Both the position numbers and the translations under genes were made by a program. Under the pieces are notes generated by a model that saw only the letters and a list, made by a program, of their open reading frames with translations, searched no databases and was not told the origin of the DNA. From NCBI RefSeq assembly GCF_000236925.1, contig NC_016941.1, positions 372,001 to 436,000 of the forward strand: a stretch of 64,000 bases of DNA, given 5' to 3'. Positions 27,950 to 37,731 of the stretch are shown piece by piece (the stretch's first letter is position 1; every line of letters starts with the position of its first letter). This stretch comes from Staphylococcus argenteus. GTDB lineage: Bacteria > Bacillota > Bacilli > Staphylococcales > Staphylococcaceae.

Positions 27950-28321
27950 ATTTGCGTGAAAATGTTCGATATGTATTATAATGTTGAAAAAAATAGGCAA
28001 GATAGGATAAAGCGTAATGAATTGATATGAGGAAAGGTTGGAATAATAAAAGTGAGTATAAGACAAATAAAAAAAGGATGACGTTGGGTTGCGCCATCCA
28101 GGAGTATTATGTTCATGAATATAAAAGACTGTGTAGTCATTTAAGAACTACACCCATATAGTAACACATCACTAGACTAAAGACAATACTATTTTCATTA
28201 TTATTTATTTTAAAAGCAAATTAATTAAATATTATTAGAAAAATATTGAGGAACATCATTTCCATTTGGTTATTAGCAATGTTATGGTAAATATGAAATA
28301 TAGAAGAAGAGGAGTAATAAC
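27950..28321. other. Gene-free interval with two hairpins
   Basis: GGATGACG/GCGCCATCC (28076-28099, one mismatch, 7-base loop) and GTGTAGT/ACTACAC (28131-28153) lie 32 bp apart. No ORF with a ribosome site and no T run after either stem. Could be a small RNA or a 5' leader of the phosphatase gene; unproven. Confidence 0.35.
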
Positions 28322-28903
28322 ATGACGATTTATTTAGTTAGACATGGAGAATCGAAGTCGAATTATGATAATAAACATTCGCGATCGTATTTTTGTGGTC
28401 AATTAGATGTACCGTTAACGAATACTGGTAAAGAAAGTGCAGACGGTTTATGCCAGTATTTTAAAGAAAAAAATATAGCACATGTATATGTGTCGGACTT
28501 ATTAAGGACACAACAAACATTTGAACATATTTTTCCATATGACATTCCATCTACGACAACACCTTTATTAAGAGAACGTTCATTAGGTGTATTCGAGGGT
28601 GAATATAAAGATGATGTCAGTGTTAATTCGAAATATGAAAAATATTTTAATGATCCTAAGTTTAAAGATTTTCGTCATAGTTTTTCTCAAAAAGCGCCTG
28701 AAGGAGAGAGTTATGAAGACGTATATCAACGTGTGTCCCATTTTATGAATCATGTTGTTAGTGAAGATACTGAAGAAGATGATATCGTCATTGTTGCACA
28801 TCAAGTTGTCATTCGTTGTTTGATGGTTTATTTTAACAAAGTTTCAAGAGAAGAAGCTGTCGATTTAAAAGTAGAAAATTGCAAACCATATATCATTGAA
28901 TAG
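28322..28903 (+). CDS. Histidine phosphatase family protein (phosphoglycerate mutase-like)
   Basis: 193 residues. The catalytic RHGES is at residues 7-11, and a second conserved histidine is in IVIVAHQVVIR near residue 160. The length and the LLRTQQTFEHI helix fit a branch-1 histidine phosphatase, probably a small-molecule phosphatase. GAGGAG upstream; monocistronic with a strong terminator. Substrate not deducible. Confidence 0.88.
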   Translation: MTIYLVRHGESKSNYDNKHSRSYFCGQLDVPLTNTGKESADGLCQYFKEKNIAHVYVSDLLRTQQTFEHIFPYDIPSTTTPLLRERSLGVFEGEYKDDVSVNSKYEKYFNDPKFKDFRHSFSQKAPEGESYEDVYQRVSHFMNHVVSEDTEEDDIVIVAHQVVIRCLMVYFNKVSREEAVDLKVENCKPYIIE

Positions 28904-28910
28904 AAGTGTG

Positions 28911-28957
28911 AAGGTTCTGAAAAGCTGTGTTTTATAGCGGCCTTCAGAACCTTTTTT
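28911..28957 (+). terminator. Terminator of the histidine phosphatase gene
   Basis: AAGGTTCTGAA/TTCAGAACCTT perfect 11-bp stem, 21-base loop, then TTTT. Confidence 0.88.
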
Positions 28958-28968
28958 GTACTTGGAAT

Positions 28969-29355
28969 TTAATGGGAATCATTCTTATCAACAGACTTAC
29001 CACCAATAGCTAATGTGATAATTGAGCTTACGAACAAAATAATCGATGTTATAAATGATCCTACTGTAAAAGATGTAAACTGTGAGAGCGATAATATAAA
29101 TGATAAAAAGAACCAAGAGATAGCACCTAGAATTTGTAAAATAGCAGAAGAAACTCTAAAACTCATATTATCGTATATAGCTAAAACAAGTGCAGGTAAT
29201 GCGACTAATATCATCATAATGATGTTTAGGGTGAATAAATATGGCTGTTGAAAAGTTACTGTGTTTGGTCCTGTTGGATGCATGGCTGCTAAGAACAAGC
29301 AAACAATCGTCGATAAAATTGCTAAAATAATAAAAGTAATTCGAACTTTCATCAT
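28969..29355 (-). CDS. Four-helix membrane protein of unknown function
   Basis: 128 residues from the ATG at 29355 (AAAGGA 5 bases upstream; two other in-frame ATGs sit beside it). Four hydrophobic segments are spaced like a DUF4064-type or similar integral membrane protein: about 5-22, 43-60, 70-90 and 97-117. No motif gives a function. Convergent with the phosphatase gene. Confidence 0.7.
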   Translation of the reverse strand: MMKVRITFIILAILSTIVCLFLAAMHPTGPNTVTFQQPYLFTLNIIMMILVALPALVLAIYDNMSFRVSSAILQILGAISWFFLSFILSLSQFTSFTVGSFITSIILFVSSIITLAIGGKSVDKNDSH

Positions 29356-29466
29356 GACCATCCTTTGTTTATAGAGTCAATATAAGTATGAGATATGTTA
29401 GATATATAGTCAAATGCGTCAACTAATGGGGATTTTAGCATGGATAGAGAAATTAAGATCCATATA

Positions 29467-29505
29467 AATAAAAAATGCACCAAACAGTAATATGCTGCTT
29501 GATGC
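29467..29505 (-). terminator. Terminator downstream of the NDxxF lipoprotein gene
   Basis: Minus-strand TGCATCAAGCAG pairs with CTGTTTGGTGCA (two G-U pairs), then TTTTTTA. Confidence 0.75.
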
Positions 29506-29626
29506 AATTGGTATAGTTTTGATTGAAATGTGTTGTCACATAGATGAGTCGCTTTAAAAGATAAAGAGTCGTCATGAATTATGGTTAATGTAATGATGTG
29601 TTACATGTCGGAACGATATTATTTCG

Positions 29627-30253
29627 TTACTTATCAATTACATCGCTATTGATACCTTTAGATTTTAAGAAATCTTTAATTTTATCTTGTTGCTTTTTAT
29701 TAACATCACCGGCATATTTTGTTGGAACGTCGACCACATTGATTTTATTTTGTGGCTGATAATTAAGTTTCTCGATATCTTCATCAACATTTGCGATAGT
29801 GCTATTTAATGCTTTGAAATAATTCATAATTAAACCGACAGGCTTTTTATATTCTTTAGGAATATTGTTTTCAGTTACAAATTTCTTGAAATGTAAGTCG
29901 TTTTTAACAGCTAAATTAGACAAGTGACTTAATGTTTCTGCTTGTTTTTCAGTTACTTTTGTTTGACTGTCAATTTGTTTGTCGAGTTTGTGTTGCATAA
30001 TATATTTGTTATCAAGTATATCGCTATTTACAGACAAATACTTTTCTATAGCTTGCTTCATCTCTGCATCACTAATATCACTATTTTTCTTATCTGAGTT
30101 AAAGATATCTTTTGTTTCTAATTTTTTAGCACTTTTAGGTGCATGGATGCCAGTACTAGAATGATGATCTTCGTTATCAGATTGATCGGACGCGCAACCT
30201 GTAAGAATTAATGTCGATGCTAAAAATGTACTTAGTAGTAATCTCTTTTTCAT
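29627..30253 (-). CDS. NDxxF-motif lipoprotein
   Basis: 208 residues. Signal KKRLLLSTFLASTLILTGC with the lipidated Cys at about residue 20. The mature part is charged and helical; NDLHFKKFV (about residues 114-122) carries the NDxxF motif that names this staphylococcal family, and PKEYKKPVGLIMNYFKALN follows. Surface-exposed on the membrane; function unknown. Preceded by AAGGAG. Confidence 0.85.
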   Translation of the reverse strand: MKKRLLLSTFLASTLILTGCASDQSDNEDHHSSTGIHAPKSAKKLETKDIFNSDKKNSDISDAEMKQAIEKYLSVNSDILDNKYIMQHKLDKQIDSQTKVTEKQAETLSHLSNLAVKNDLHFKKFVTENNIPKEYKKPVGLIMNYFKALNSTIANVDEDIEKLNYQPQNKINVVDVPTKYAGDVNKKQQDKIKDFLKSKGINSDVIDK

Positions 30254-30325
30254 AATGTAATATAACTCCTTAGTTTATCTTTAATTGAAAAAATGTGTAT
30301 TCATGTTTAATAGAGTAACGTTGAA

Positions 30326-31945
30326 TTAGTGTGGAATGTCACGATGACCTTGCAATGACCATAGACGTAAATAATTACGTGCATGAGTTGCTTTTTCTAT
30401 CAATAATGCGTCGTTTTGAACGTTGTTAAGGATAGCATTATCTATAAATAACTGCATAATTGGTTGAATCAATTCAGGCGTAGGTATCGTACGTAAAAGC
30501 ATAATGATTTCATTCACATACTTTTCCTTCTCAATATCATTTGCCATGTTGATTTGCTTGCGTAGATAACTGGTAAACTCTTTAATCGCTTTATCAGATT
30601 TCAAATAGTGATGTCTATCATAATAGATTAATTCTTCAACAGAAGCTGGTACATAGTATCCTTCATCAGAAATATCAATGCCTGACGCCTCAGACTCGAC
30701 AACATCAAATAACACAGGGTGAAAAACGAAGTCATCTTCAATATAATATAGCTCAGTACCAGCTAAAGTATCTAAGCTATATTGTAACTCTTCTTTACTA
30801 AAAGTAGCGTCATAAAATCGTTGTAATAGATATAGTAGATGATTAGTTGATAAAATACCATACAAGTTTACAGAACCAAGTATAATACGAAGAGGTAAAA
30901 TATCTTTTTTATCTATTAATCCTTTTTTAATTTCAGAAATCAATTGAGTGATTGCATCATTTCTTAAGCTATCAGTTGTACCAAAGTCTTCAAAATCGTC
31001 ATCTTTAATTAACATATCTAAGTCAACTTCGTCATCCATCATTGATAATTTTAACGCGTTTTCAAACTCTGATAAACTATTCTCAATTGTTTGTTCATTA
31101 ACAAATTGATTTACAGCTTTCTTAATATCACCATTGCCGACTTGATTCACGAAATTTTCAATATGTTTACGCACGTCATTTGGTAAAATAAGACAATCAT
31201 ATTCAAAGTCGTAATAATAATAAAAATGACTAGTTAAAAAGTTATCGAAGTTTATTAATTGTAGCTTTTCAAATTCAATTAGTTCATTGTTTAATCGGTA
31301 GTTAGCATCATTTTCAAGTATGCTAGAAAGAATGTCAAACTCAAATAGAGTAGCATTAGAAAACACTTGTTCAATGATATGATTATTGTTGAAAAATGCT
31401 GACATAATTAATTCAACAAGATGTTGTTTATTTTTATTAGAAAATCCCTTGATACCATACTGTCTGCAAATTGACTTTAGCTCGTTATTAGTTTTTAACA
31501 GTAAAGCTTGTTCTAATGTGACGTCGTTTAAGCGCGTATGTTGTCTTACACGAAACACTTTTTCATTTAAATTCATATGGTTTATTGTATCTAACGATTC
31601 GAATTCACCATATGCATTATCTAGTACCTCTGAATTGATATATCTTAAAAAGAAATTATTTACAAAGAACTCATCTTCGTTAAGTTGATAAACAAAACCT
31701 AGGTGATTTGTTAGCTTTAAAATATTAACATCACGGCTATTTACGATTGTGACAGGGTTACCCTTAGATATTAATGTTTCTATAAATCTTTGTTCTGAAT
31801 TATCCATATCATGATAAATTTTATGTATATTTTCAGTACGAAAAGCATGTATTGTGACTTCAAATCCTTCTTTTTGGCTCGATAAATTAAAATATTCACA
31901 TGCGTTTTGTAATTTTTCAGGGTATATAAAATGAACGTCAATCAT
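30326..31945 (-). CDS. Large cytosolic protein with SAP-like motif, function unknown
   Basis: 539 residues from the ATG at 31945, chosen because GAGGTG stands 7 bases upstream; the longer frame has no ribosome site. No signal peptide or membrane segment. Around residues 150-180 NNELKSICRQYGIKGFSNKN then KQHLVELIMSAF resembles a SAP-type DNA-binding hairpin. Elsewhere it is acidic and leucine-rich, with an all-helical C-terminus (NAILNNVQNDALLIEKATHA). I do not recognise the family. Monocistronic, between the lipoprotein and ahpF. Confidence 0.7.
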   Translation of the reverse strand: MIDVHFIYPEKLQNACEYFNLSSQKEGFEVTIHAFRTENIHKIYHDMDNSEQRFIETLISKGNPVTIVNSRDVNILKLTNHLGFVYQLNEDEFFVNNFFLRYINSEVLDNAYGEFESLDTINHMNLNEKVFRVRQHTRLNDVTLEQALLLKTNNELKSICRQYGIKGFSNKNKQHLVELIMSAFFNNNHIIEQVFSNATLFEFDILSSILENDANYRLNNELIEFEKLQLINFDNFLTSHFYYYYDFEYDCLILPNDVRKHIENFVNQVGNGDIKKAVNQFVNEQTIENSLSEFENALKLSMMDDEVDLDMLIKDDDFEDFGTTDSLRNDAITQLISEIKKGLIDKKDILPLRIILGSVNLYGILSTNHLLYLLQRFYDATFSKEELQYSLDTLAGTELYYIEDDFVFHPVLFDVVESEASGIDISDEGYYVPASVEELIYYDRHHYLKSDKAIKEFTSYLRKQINMANDIEKEKYVNEIIMLLRTIPTPELIQPIMQLFIDNAILNNVQNDALLIEKATHARNYLRLWSLQGHRDIPH

Positions 31946-32004
31946 TTTTGCGCACCTCGTTGTATATATTAAGTTTATCATAACATGATTTTATGTCAGG
32001 ATAA

Positions 32005-32040
32005 AAAAATAACAGCATCTTAACAAATGTAAGATACTGT
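32005..32040 (-). terminator. Terminator of ahpCF
   Basis: ACAGTATCTTA/TAAGATGCTGT stem on the minus strand followed by a T run (TTATTTTTTTA). Confidence 0.85.
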
Positions 32041-32059
32041 CAGCGAAACAAAGAAAACT

Positions 32060-33583
32060 TTAGTTTCTGATAATATAGTCAAAGGCATTTAATGCTGCAT
32101 TTGCACCTGCGCCCATTGAAATAATAATTTGTTTGTTCTTCTGATCTGTGACATCGCCAGCTGCAAATATACCAGGAACGTTTGTATTATTGTTGCGATC
32201 AATAACAATTTCACCACGTTCGTTTAATTCAACAGCATCTTTTAACCATGATGTATTTGGAAGTAAACCAATTTGAACAAAGATACCATCTAAGTTAAGT
32301 AGATGTTCTTCGCCAGTACTCATGTCTTCGTAACGTATACCAGTAACATGGTCTTCTCCAACAACTTCAGTAGTTTTGGCATTTGTTTTGATGTCAACAT
32401 TTGATAATGAACGTAAACGATCTTGTAACACGTTATCAGCTTTCAATTCGCCAGCGAATTCGAATAATGTAACATGATTAACGATACCAGCAAGGTCAAT
32501 TGCTGCTTCAACCCCAGAGTTACCGCCACCGATTACTGCTACGTCTTTATTTTCAAATAGAGGTCCGTCACAGTGCGGGCAGAATGCAACACCTTTATTA
32601 ATCAACTGTTCTTCACCTGGAATGTTTAGCTTACGCCATCCTGCACCAGTAGCAATAATGACTGTTTTACTTTCTAATACAGCACCATTTTCTAACGTAA
32701 CTTTAATTGCTTCGTCAGTCTTTTCAATATCTGTAGCACGAATGCCTGTCATTGCATCAATGTCATATTGTTCAATGTGCGCTGCTAAGTTAGAAGAAAA
32801 TTCAGAGCCAGTAGTTTCTTTAACAGTAATGAAGTTCTCGATACCAGCAGTATCATTTACTTGACCACCAATGCGGTCAGCAACTATACCAGTACGTAAA
32901 CCTTTACGTGCTGTGTAAATGGCTGCACTACCACTAGCCGGGCCACCACCAACGATTAAGACATCATAAGGTTCTTTATTTTCAAACTCAGATGCGTCTG
33001 CTGTACTACCTAATTTAGAAAGTATATCTTGAATTGTCATACGACCATTGCCAAACTCTTCACCATTTAAAAAGACAGCAGGAACTGCCATGATGTTTTC
33101 AGATTCTTCACGGAACACTGCACCATCAATCATAGAATGCGTGATGTTCGGATTAATCACACTCATTAAGTTAAGTGCTTGAACGACATCAGGACATTTT
33201 TGACACGTTAAACTGATGAAAGTTTCGAAATGGAATGAACCTTCTAAGTTTTTAATTTGATCAATAATAGATTGTTTTTCTTTAGGTGCACGACCGCTAA
33301 CTTGTAAAATTGCTAAAACAAGTGAGTTAAATTCATGACCCAATGGAATACCTGCAAATGTTACACCTGTTTCTTCGCCAGGACGATTGACTTCGAAACT
33401 TGGTGTGCGTTTTAAAGATTTTTCAGAAAGTGATAGTCTAGGTGACATTTCAGTTATTTCTGTTAATAAATCTTTAAGTTCTTTGGATTTGTCATCTGAA
33501 CCAAGGCTGGCAACGAATTCAACGTTGCCCTCCATTAGTTCTAATAGTTGTTTAAGTTGTTGTTTTAAATCAGCATTAAGCAT
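32060..33583 (-). CDS. ahpF: Alkyl hydroperoxide reductase subunit F
   Basis: 507 residues, full length. N-terminal thioredoxin-like tandem domain with the Cys127-x-x-Cys130 pair (TCQKC), then a flavoprotein disulfide reductase module with the FAD motif VGGGPASGSAA (about 211), the redox pair Cys335-x-x-Cys338 (FCPHCDG), and the NAD(P)H motif GGGNSGVEAA. It passes electrons from NADH to AhpC. It lies 15 bp after ahpC on the same strand. Confidence 0.98.
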   Translation of the reverse strand: MLNADLKQQLKQLLELMEGNVEFVASLGSDDKSKELKDLLTEITEMSPRLSLSEKSLKRTPSFEVNRPGEETGVTFAGIPLGHEFNSLVLAILQVSGRAPKEKQSIIDQIKNLEGSFHFETFISLTCQKCPDVVQALNLMSVINPNITHSMIDGAVFREESENIMAVPAVFLNGEEFGNGRMTIQDILSKLGSTADASEFENKEPYDVLIVGGGPASGSAAIYTARKGLRTGIVADRIGGQVNDTAGIENFITVKETTGSEFSSNLAAHIEQYDIDAMTGIRATDIEKTDEAIKVTLENGAVLESKTVIIATGAGWRKLNIPGEEQLINKGVAFCPHCDGPLFENKDVAVIGGGNSGVEAAIDLAGIVNHVTLFEFAGELKADNVLQDRLRSLSNVDIKTNAKTTEVVGEDHVTGIRYEDMSTGEEHLLNLDGIFVQIGLLPNTSWLKDAVELNERGEIVIDRNNNTNVPGIFAAGDVTDQKNKQIIISMGAGANAALNAFDYIIRN

Positions 33584-33598
33584 GTTTGTAATGCCTCC

Positions 33599-34168
33599 TT
33601 AGATTTTACCTACTAAATCTAAACCAGGTTGCAATGTTTTAGCGCCTTCTTCCCATTTAGCTGGACATACTTCGCCTGGGTTTTTACGTACGTATTGAGC
33701 TGCTTTGATTTTGTGAGCTAATGTGCTAGCGTCACGACCGATACCGTCAGCATTAATTTCTGATGCTTGTACAACACCGTCTGGGTCGATAATGAAAGTA
33801 CCACGTTGAGCTAAACCAGTAGCTTCATCTAATACATCAAAATTACGAGTGATTGTTTGTGATGGATCACCAATCATAGTGTAAGTAATTTTGCTGATTG
33901 CATCAGAGTGGTCATGCCATGCTTTGTGCACGAAGTGTGTATCAGTTGAAACTGAGAATACATTTACGCCTAATTTTTGTAATTCTTCATATTGGTTTTG
34001 TAAATCTTCTAATTCAGTTGGACAAACGAATGAGAAGTCAGCAGGATAGAAACATACTACGCTCCATGAACCTTTTAAATCTTCTTCTGTAACTTCTTTA
34101 AATTGATCTTTTTTTGGATCAAAAGCTTGCGCTGTAAATGGTAAGATTTCTTTGTTAATTAATGACAT
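33599..34168 (-). CDS. ahpC: Alkyl hydroperoxide reductase subunit C (peroxiredoxin)
   Basis: 189 residues, a typical 2-Cys peroxiredoxin. Peroxidatic Cys49 in FSFVCPTE and resolving Cys168 in GEVCPAKW. It reduces hydrogen peroxide, organic peroxides and peroxynitrite, and is regenerated by AhpF encoded just downstream. A PerR box lies about 60 bp upstream. The rRNA-like SD is strong (AGGAGG). Confidence 0.99.
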   Translation of the reverse strand: MSLINKEILPFTAQAFDPKKDQFKEVTEEDLKGSWSVVCFYPADFSFVCPTELEDLQNQYEELQKLGVNVFSVSTDTHFVHKAWHDHSDAISKITYTMIGDPSQTITRNFDVLDEATGLAQRGTFIIDPDGVVQASEINADGIGRDASTLAHKIKAAQYVRKNPGEVCPAKWEEGAKTLQPGLDLVGKI

Positions 34169-34228
34169 AAATATCTTCCTCCTAAGAATTTAAGTGTGAA
34201 TTAGAACTATTTAATTGATTGTGCTTAA

Positions 34229-34243
34229 TTATAATAATTCTAA
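34229..34243 (-). promoter_or_regulatory. PerR box of ahpCF
   Basis: TTAGAATTATTATAA on the minus strand matches the PerR consensus TTANAATNATTNTAA at every fixed position and overlaps a TATAAT -10, as expected for peroxide-controlled repression. Confidence 0.93.
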
Positions 34244-34658
34244 TCTCTTAGTTAGCATTATTACATTTTGATTCAGAATAGTCAACTGGATAACTTTGTA
34301 AAATAAATGATTACTTTTAAATTGGGGTAATATATTAAAAAGTGCTTTGAGAATGGTTTTTACAGTGAAATCAGCGAATATTAACGAATATAATTAATAC
34401 CGTGACTTTAATGTAAAATATGTAAAGAAATAAATTGAGTATTCTCAACTAAGTCAACCTTATTGATAATGGTGTGAGAATATTGGTTAGAGATAAATAG
34501 AATATGAAGACAACGACTGTACATTAAAGTGATGCGCAATATTTTGATTAGTTTAATTATTATCGTATAAGCAAATAATTGCTATAAAAAACTTTGTACG
34601 TGTACAATTGCAATATGAAGATTTTTAATAAAATGTAAAATGTCGAGGAGTGGGTAAT
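34244..34658. other. Divergent intergenic region ahpC/nfrA
   Basis: Holds the remaining ahpC promoter elements and the nfrA promoter. One 8-bp inverted repeat TATTCTCA/TGAGAATA (34440-34447, 34475-34482) is seen; no ORF. Confidence 0.45.
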
Positions 34659-35414
34659 GTGTCAGATCATGTTTATAATCTCGTGAGAAAACATCATTCA
34701 GTAAGAAAGTTTAAAAATAAACCATTAAGTGAAGGTGTTGTAAAAAAATTAGTTGAAGCAGGTCAAAGTGCTTCGACATCAAGTTTCTTACAAGCATATT
34801 CAATTATTGGAATTGATGATGAAAAAATTAAAGAAAACTTACAAGAAGTTTCAGGGCAACCTTATGTTGTAGAAAATGGTTACTTATTTGTTTTTGTAAT
34901 TGATTATTATCGTCATCATTTAGTTGATCAGCATGCTGAGACTGATATGGAAAATGCATACGGCTCAACGGAAGGTTTATTAGTAGGCGCGATTGATGCA
35001 GCATTAGTGGCTGAAAACATTGCGGTTACCGCTGAAGATATGGGGTACGGCATTGTCTTTTTAGGTTCATTAAGAAATGATGTTGCACGTGTCCGTGAAA
35101 TATTAGACTTACCTGATTATGTCTTCCCATTGTTCGGTATGGCAGTTGGGGAACCTACAGATGATGAAAATGGGGCAGCAAAACCACGCTTACCGTTTGA
35201 ACATGTCTTCCATCATAATAAGTATGATGCTACTAAAGAAACACAATATGCAGAAATGGCAGATTATGATCAGACAATTAGCCAATATTATGACAAGCGT
35301 ACAAATGGTGCCCGCAAGGAAACATGGTCACAACAAATTGAAATGTTCTTAGGAAACAAAACAAGACTTGATATGTTAGAACAATTGAAAAAAGCTGGCC
35401 TTATCCAGCGATAA
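34659..35414 (+). CDS. nfrA: NADPH-dependent nitro/flavin reductase NfrA
   Basis: 251 residues from the GTG at 34659, with GAGGAG 8 bases upstream; the GTG three codons earlier is too close to that site. The nitroreductase fold is evident from RKHHSVRKFKNKPL at the N-terminus (FMN phosphate contact) and from AVTAEDMGYGIVFLGSLRND. In S. aureus NfrA reduces nitro compounds and disulfides with NADPH and is stress-induced. Several residues differ from the S. aureus sequence I remember. Confidence 0.93.
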   Translation: MSDHVYNLVRKHHSVRKFKNKPLSEGVVKKLVEAGQSASTSSFLQAYSIIGIDDEKIKENLQEVSGQPYVVENGYLFVFVIDYYRHHLVDQHAETDMENAYGSTEGLLVGAIDAALVAENIAVTAEDMGYGIVFLGSLRNDVARVREILDLPDYVFPLFGMAVGEPTDDENGAAKPRLPFEHVFHHNKYDATKETQYAEMADYDQTISQYYDKRTNGARKETWSQQIEMFLGNKTRLDMLEQLKKAGLIQR

Positions 35415-35429
35415 CAAGATACAAAAATG

Positions 35430-35478
35430 ACCCGCCCCCACAAGCTTAAAATGATAAGTATAGCTTGTGGGGGCGGGT
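35430..35478. terminator. Strong GC-rich terminator between nfrA and tcyP
   Basis: A perfect 17-bp inverted repeat, ACCCGCCCCCACAAGCT with AGCTTGTGGGGGCGGGT, around a 15-base loop. The minus strand continues into ATTTTTG; the plus strand has only a short T run. Serves the convergent nfrA and tcyP transcripts. Confidence 0.93.
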
Positions 35479-35493
35479 ATTTCTTGCAATGAA

Positions 35494-36891
35494 TTAATGT
35501 GAAGTTAATGCAGCATCATCGTTAGATTCAAATGTATCTTTATCCCAATGTTTAGTTAACTTAGCGGTACCTGTACCAGCTAGCATTGCATCGTTCACAT
35601 TTAATGCGGTTCTACCCATATCAATTAATGGTTCAACCGATATGAGCACACCGGCTAAAGCAACAGGTAAGTTTAACGTTGACAATACCAATATAGATGC
35701 GAATGTCGCACCGCCACCGACGCCAGCAACGCCAAATGAACTGATGATCACGACAGCAATTAACGTGACAATAAATTGTAAATCAATTTCTACATTAGCA
35801 ACAGGTGCGACCATAATTGCAAGCATGGCAGGGTAAATGCCAGCACAACCATTTTGCCCGATAGATAGGCCAAATGTTGCTGCAAAATTGGCAATTCCCT
35901 CCGGTACACCTAGACGTCTTGTTTGTGTTTGAACATTCAGCGGTAAGGCTCCCGCGCTTGAACGAGATGTGAATGCAAAGATTAATACTTCTAAAGTCTT
36001 TTTAACATAACGGATAGGACTAATGCCTAACACACTTAAGATGATTAAGTGGATAATATACATAGTGATTAATGCAGCGTACGATGCGATTAGAAATTTT
36101 CCTAAAGTCCAAATTGCTCCAAAGTCACTCGTAGATAATGTGTTAGCCATAATTGCTAATACTCCGTATGGCGTTAATCTTAAGACAAACGTCACAATCG
36201 CCATAACTAATGAATAGATAGCATCAATAGCACGTTTAAGCAATTCGCCGTGTTCAGGCTGTTTGCGAGCTACACGTAAATAAGCGAATCCCACAAATGA
36301 TGCAAAGATAACTACTGCAATCGTTGAAGTTGCACGTTGCCCTGTAAAATCTAAGAATGGATTTTTCGGTAATAGCTCCAAAATTTGTTGTGGTAACGTA
36401 TGCGCTGTTAAATCTTTAGCTTGTTTGGCAATTTCACTGCCTCGTGCTTGTTCAGCGTTGCCAAGATTAATAGTTGACGCATCTAAACCAAATAGTAAAG
36501 CATATACGACACCGACAATTGCAGCAATTGTTACGGTACCGATTAGAAACATAAAAATGAAACTACCAATTTTTGCGAACTTTTCTCCAATTTGAATTTT
36601 AGTAAAAGCAGCTACGATAGAGATAAAAATTAAAGGCATTACTATCATTTGCAATAATGCGACATACCCTTGACCTACAATGTTGTACCAATCACTTGTG
36701 GATGTAATGATATTCGAGTTTGTACCGTAAACCAGATGCAATAACACACCGAATACAATGCCGATACCTAAAGCTGTGAATACACGTTTGGCAAATGATA
36801 CATGTTTTCGAGCCATTAAATGTAATACTATGATGAAAATGACTAACGCAACAATATTAACAACGGTTAAAAAAGTATTCATGAACGACAC
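35494..36891 (-). CDS. tcyP: L-cystine:cation symporter TcyP (dicarboxylate/amino acid symporter family)
   Basis: 465 residues with about eight to nine membrane segments. The family signature is the serine-rich hairpin TSRSSAGALPLNVQ, then ATFGLSIGQNGCAGIYPAML and the GVAGVGGGATFASILVLS hairpin. This is the SDF (GltP) fold, closest in length and layout to B. subtilis TcyP, which imports cystine. AAGGAGTG precedes the ATG. Sulfur-source control (CymR) is known for such genes but I could not fix an operator. Confidence 0.88.
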   Translation of the reverse strand: MSFMNTFLTVVNIVALVIFIIVLHLMARKHVSFAKRVFTALGIGIVFGVLLHLVYGTNSNIITSTSDWYNIVGQGYVALLQMIVMPLIFISIVAAFTKIQIGEKFAKIGSFIFMFLIGTVTIAAIVGVVYALLFGLDASTINLGNAEQARGSEIAKQAKDLTAHTLPQQILELLPKNPFLDFTGQRATSTIAVVIFASFVGFAYLRVARKQPEHGELLKRAIDAIYSLVMAIVTFVLRLTPYGVLAIMANTLSTSDFGAIWTLGKFLIASYAALITMYIIHLIILSVLGISPIRYVKKTLEVLIFAFTSRSSAGALPLNVQTQTRRLGVPEGIANFAATFGLSIGQNGCAGIYPAMLAIMVAPVANVEIDLQFIVTLIAVVIISSFGVAGVGGGATFASILVLSTLNLPVALAGVLISVEPLIDMGRTALNVNDAMLAGTGTAKLTKHWDKDTFESNDDAALTSH

Positions 36892-36928
36892 TCCTTAAAT
36901 TTAAAATATAATTCCGACTATTGTACTA

Positions 36929-36957
36929 AGAATAATATTGTTTATAAAATATTTCAA
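36929..36957 (-). promoter_or_regulatory. Candidate tcyP promoter
   Basis: Minus-strand TTGAAA, 17 bp, TATTCT, about 40 bp before the start codon. Confidence 0.5.
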
Positions 36958-37610
36958 GAGGGCATTTGTAAATTAACTTAATTATAATGAAATTAGACCA
37001 ATGGCATAGGGGATGGAAGAATCAATAATCATAAATTTGGTAGAGAGGAATGGAAAAGTGAATGGAGTGATGAGTTAGTCAATTAAAGTTGATGGTAGGA
37101 AATTGTAATAGTGTATTAATTGTAATAAAGAAAAATGTTAGTTAAAGAAGTAACGATAAAATATTTGTACGGAATAGAAGAAAGAAAGTCTGTCATGTAT
37201 ACAAACGTAACCTTCGAATAGAATTGAAGAGAATGTAATATAAACGACGTTTCTAACACAACATGTTAATGAATCATAAGGTAATAAAATAATACCTATG
37301 AAAAGCCTTCAATTAAAAGCTCCAATCTAATAAAGTGTGACAATACTGTTTAATTAAAAGTATTATGCTGTGCAGGTGGCAGTTCGAAAGCTACCGTAAA
37401 CAAATAATTTGATTTCAGCAAAAGGCGTTTGTTGTGAATGTGAATATGAGCGTGCGTGATTGCTAAATAACTATCGCAGCCAAACATCTAAATTTAATAG
37501 GCTTATAAAGATTGAATTTATAAATAAGTTCAATTAAGCCATCCCACTCAAAAGTAACATACTACAAAAATTTATTCAAAATTAAATTTTAATCATAATG
37601 AATAATTAAA
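36958..37610. other. Unusually long gene-free stretch upstream of tcyP
   Basis: About 650 bp without an ORF having a ribosome site on either strand. A GGTGGC/GCTACC hairpin (37375-37396) is the only clear structure. Base composition is like the surrounding intergenic DNA. Could hold a small RNA or an eroded gene; neither is demonstrated. Confidence 0.4.
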
Positions 37611-37640
37611 AACCTGAAACAAATTAACTTGTTCCAGGTT
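37611..37640 (-). terminator. Terminator of the DUF536 gene
   Basis: AACCTGGAACAA/TTGTTTCAGGTT hairpin (minus strand, one mismatch) followed by TTTTTAATT. Confidence 0.8.
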
Positions 37641-37731
37641 CAATGAATTGATTATTAAATTTATGGTTAAATATCAGCTTTAAGGATTGAATATTGCATT
37701 TGCGCTCAAACTGCTTGTCGTTATTACAACA

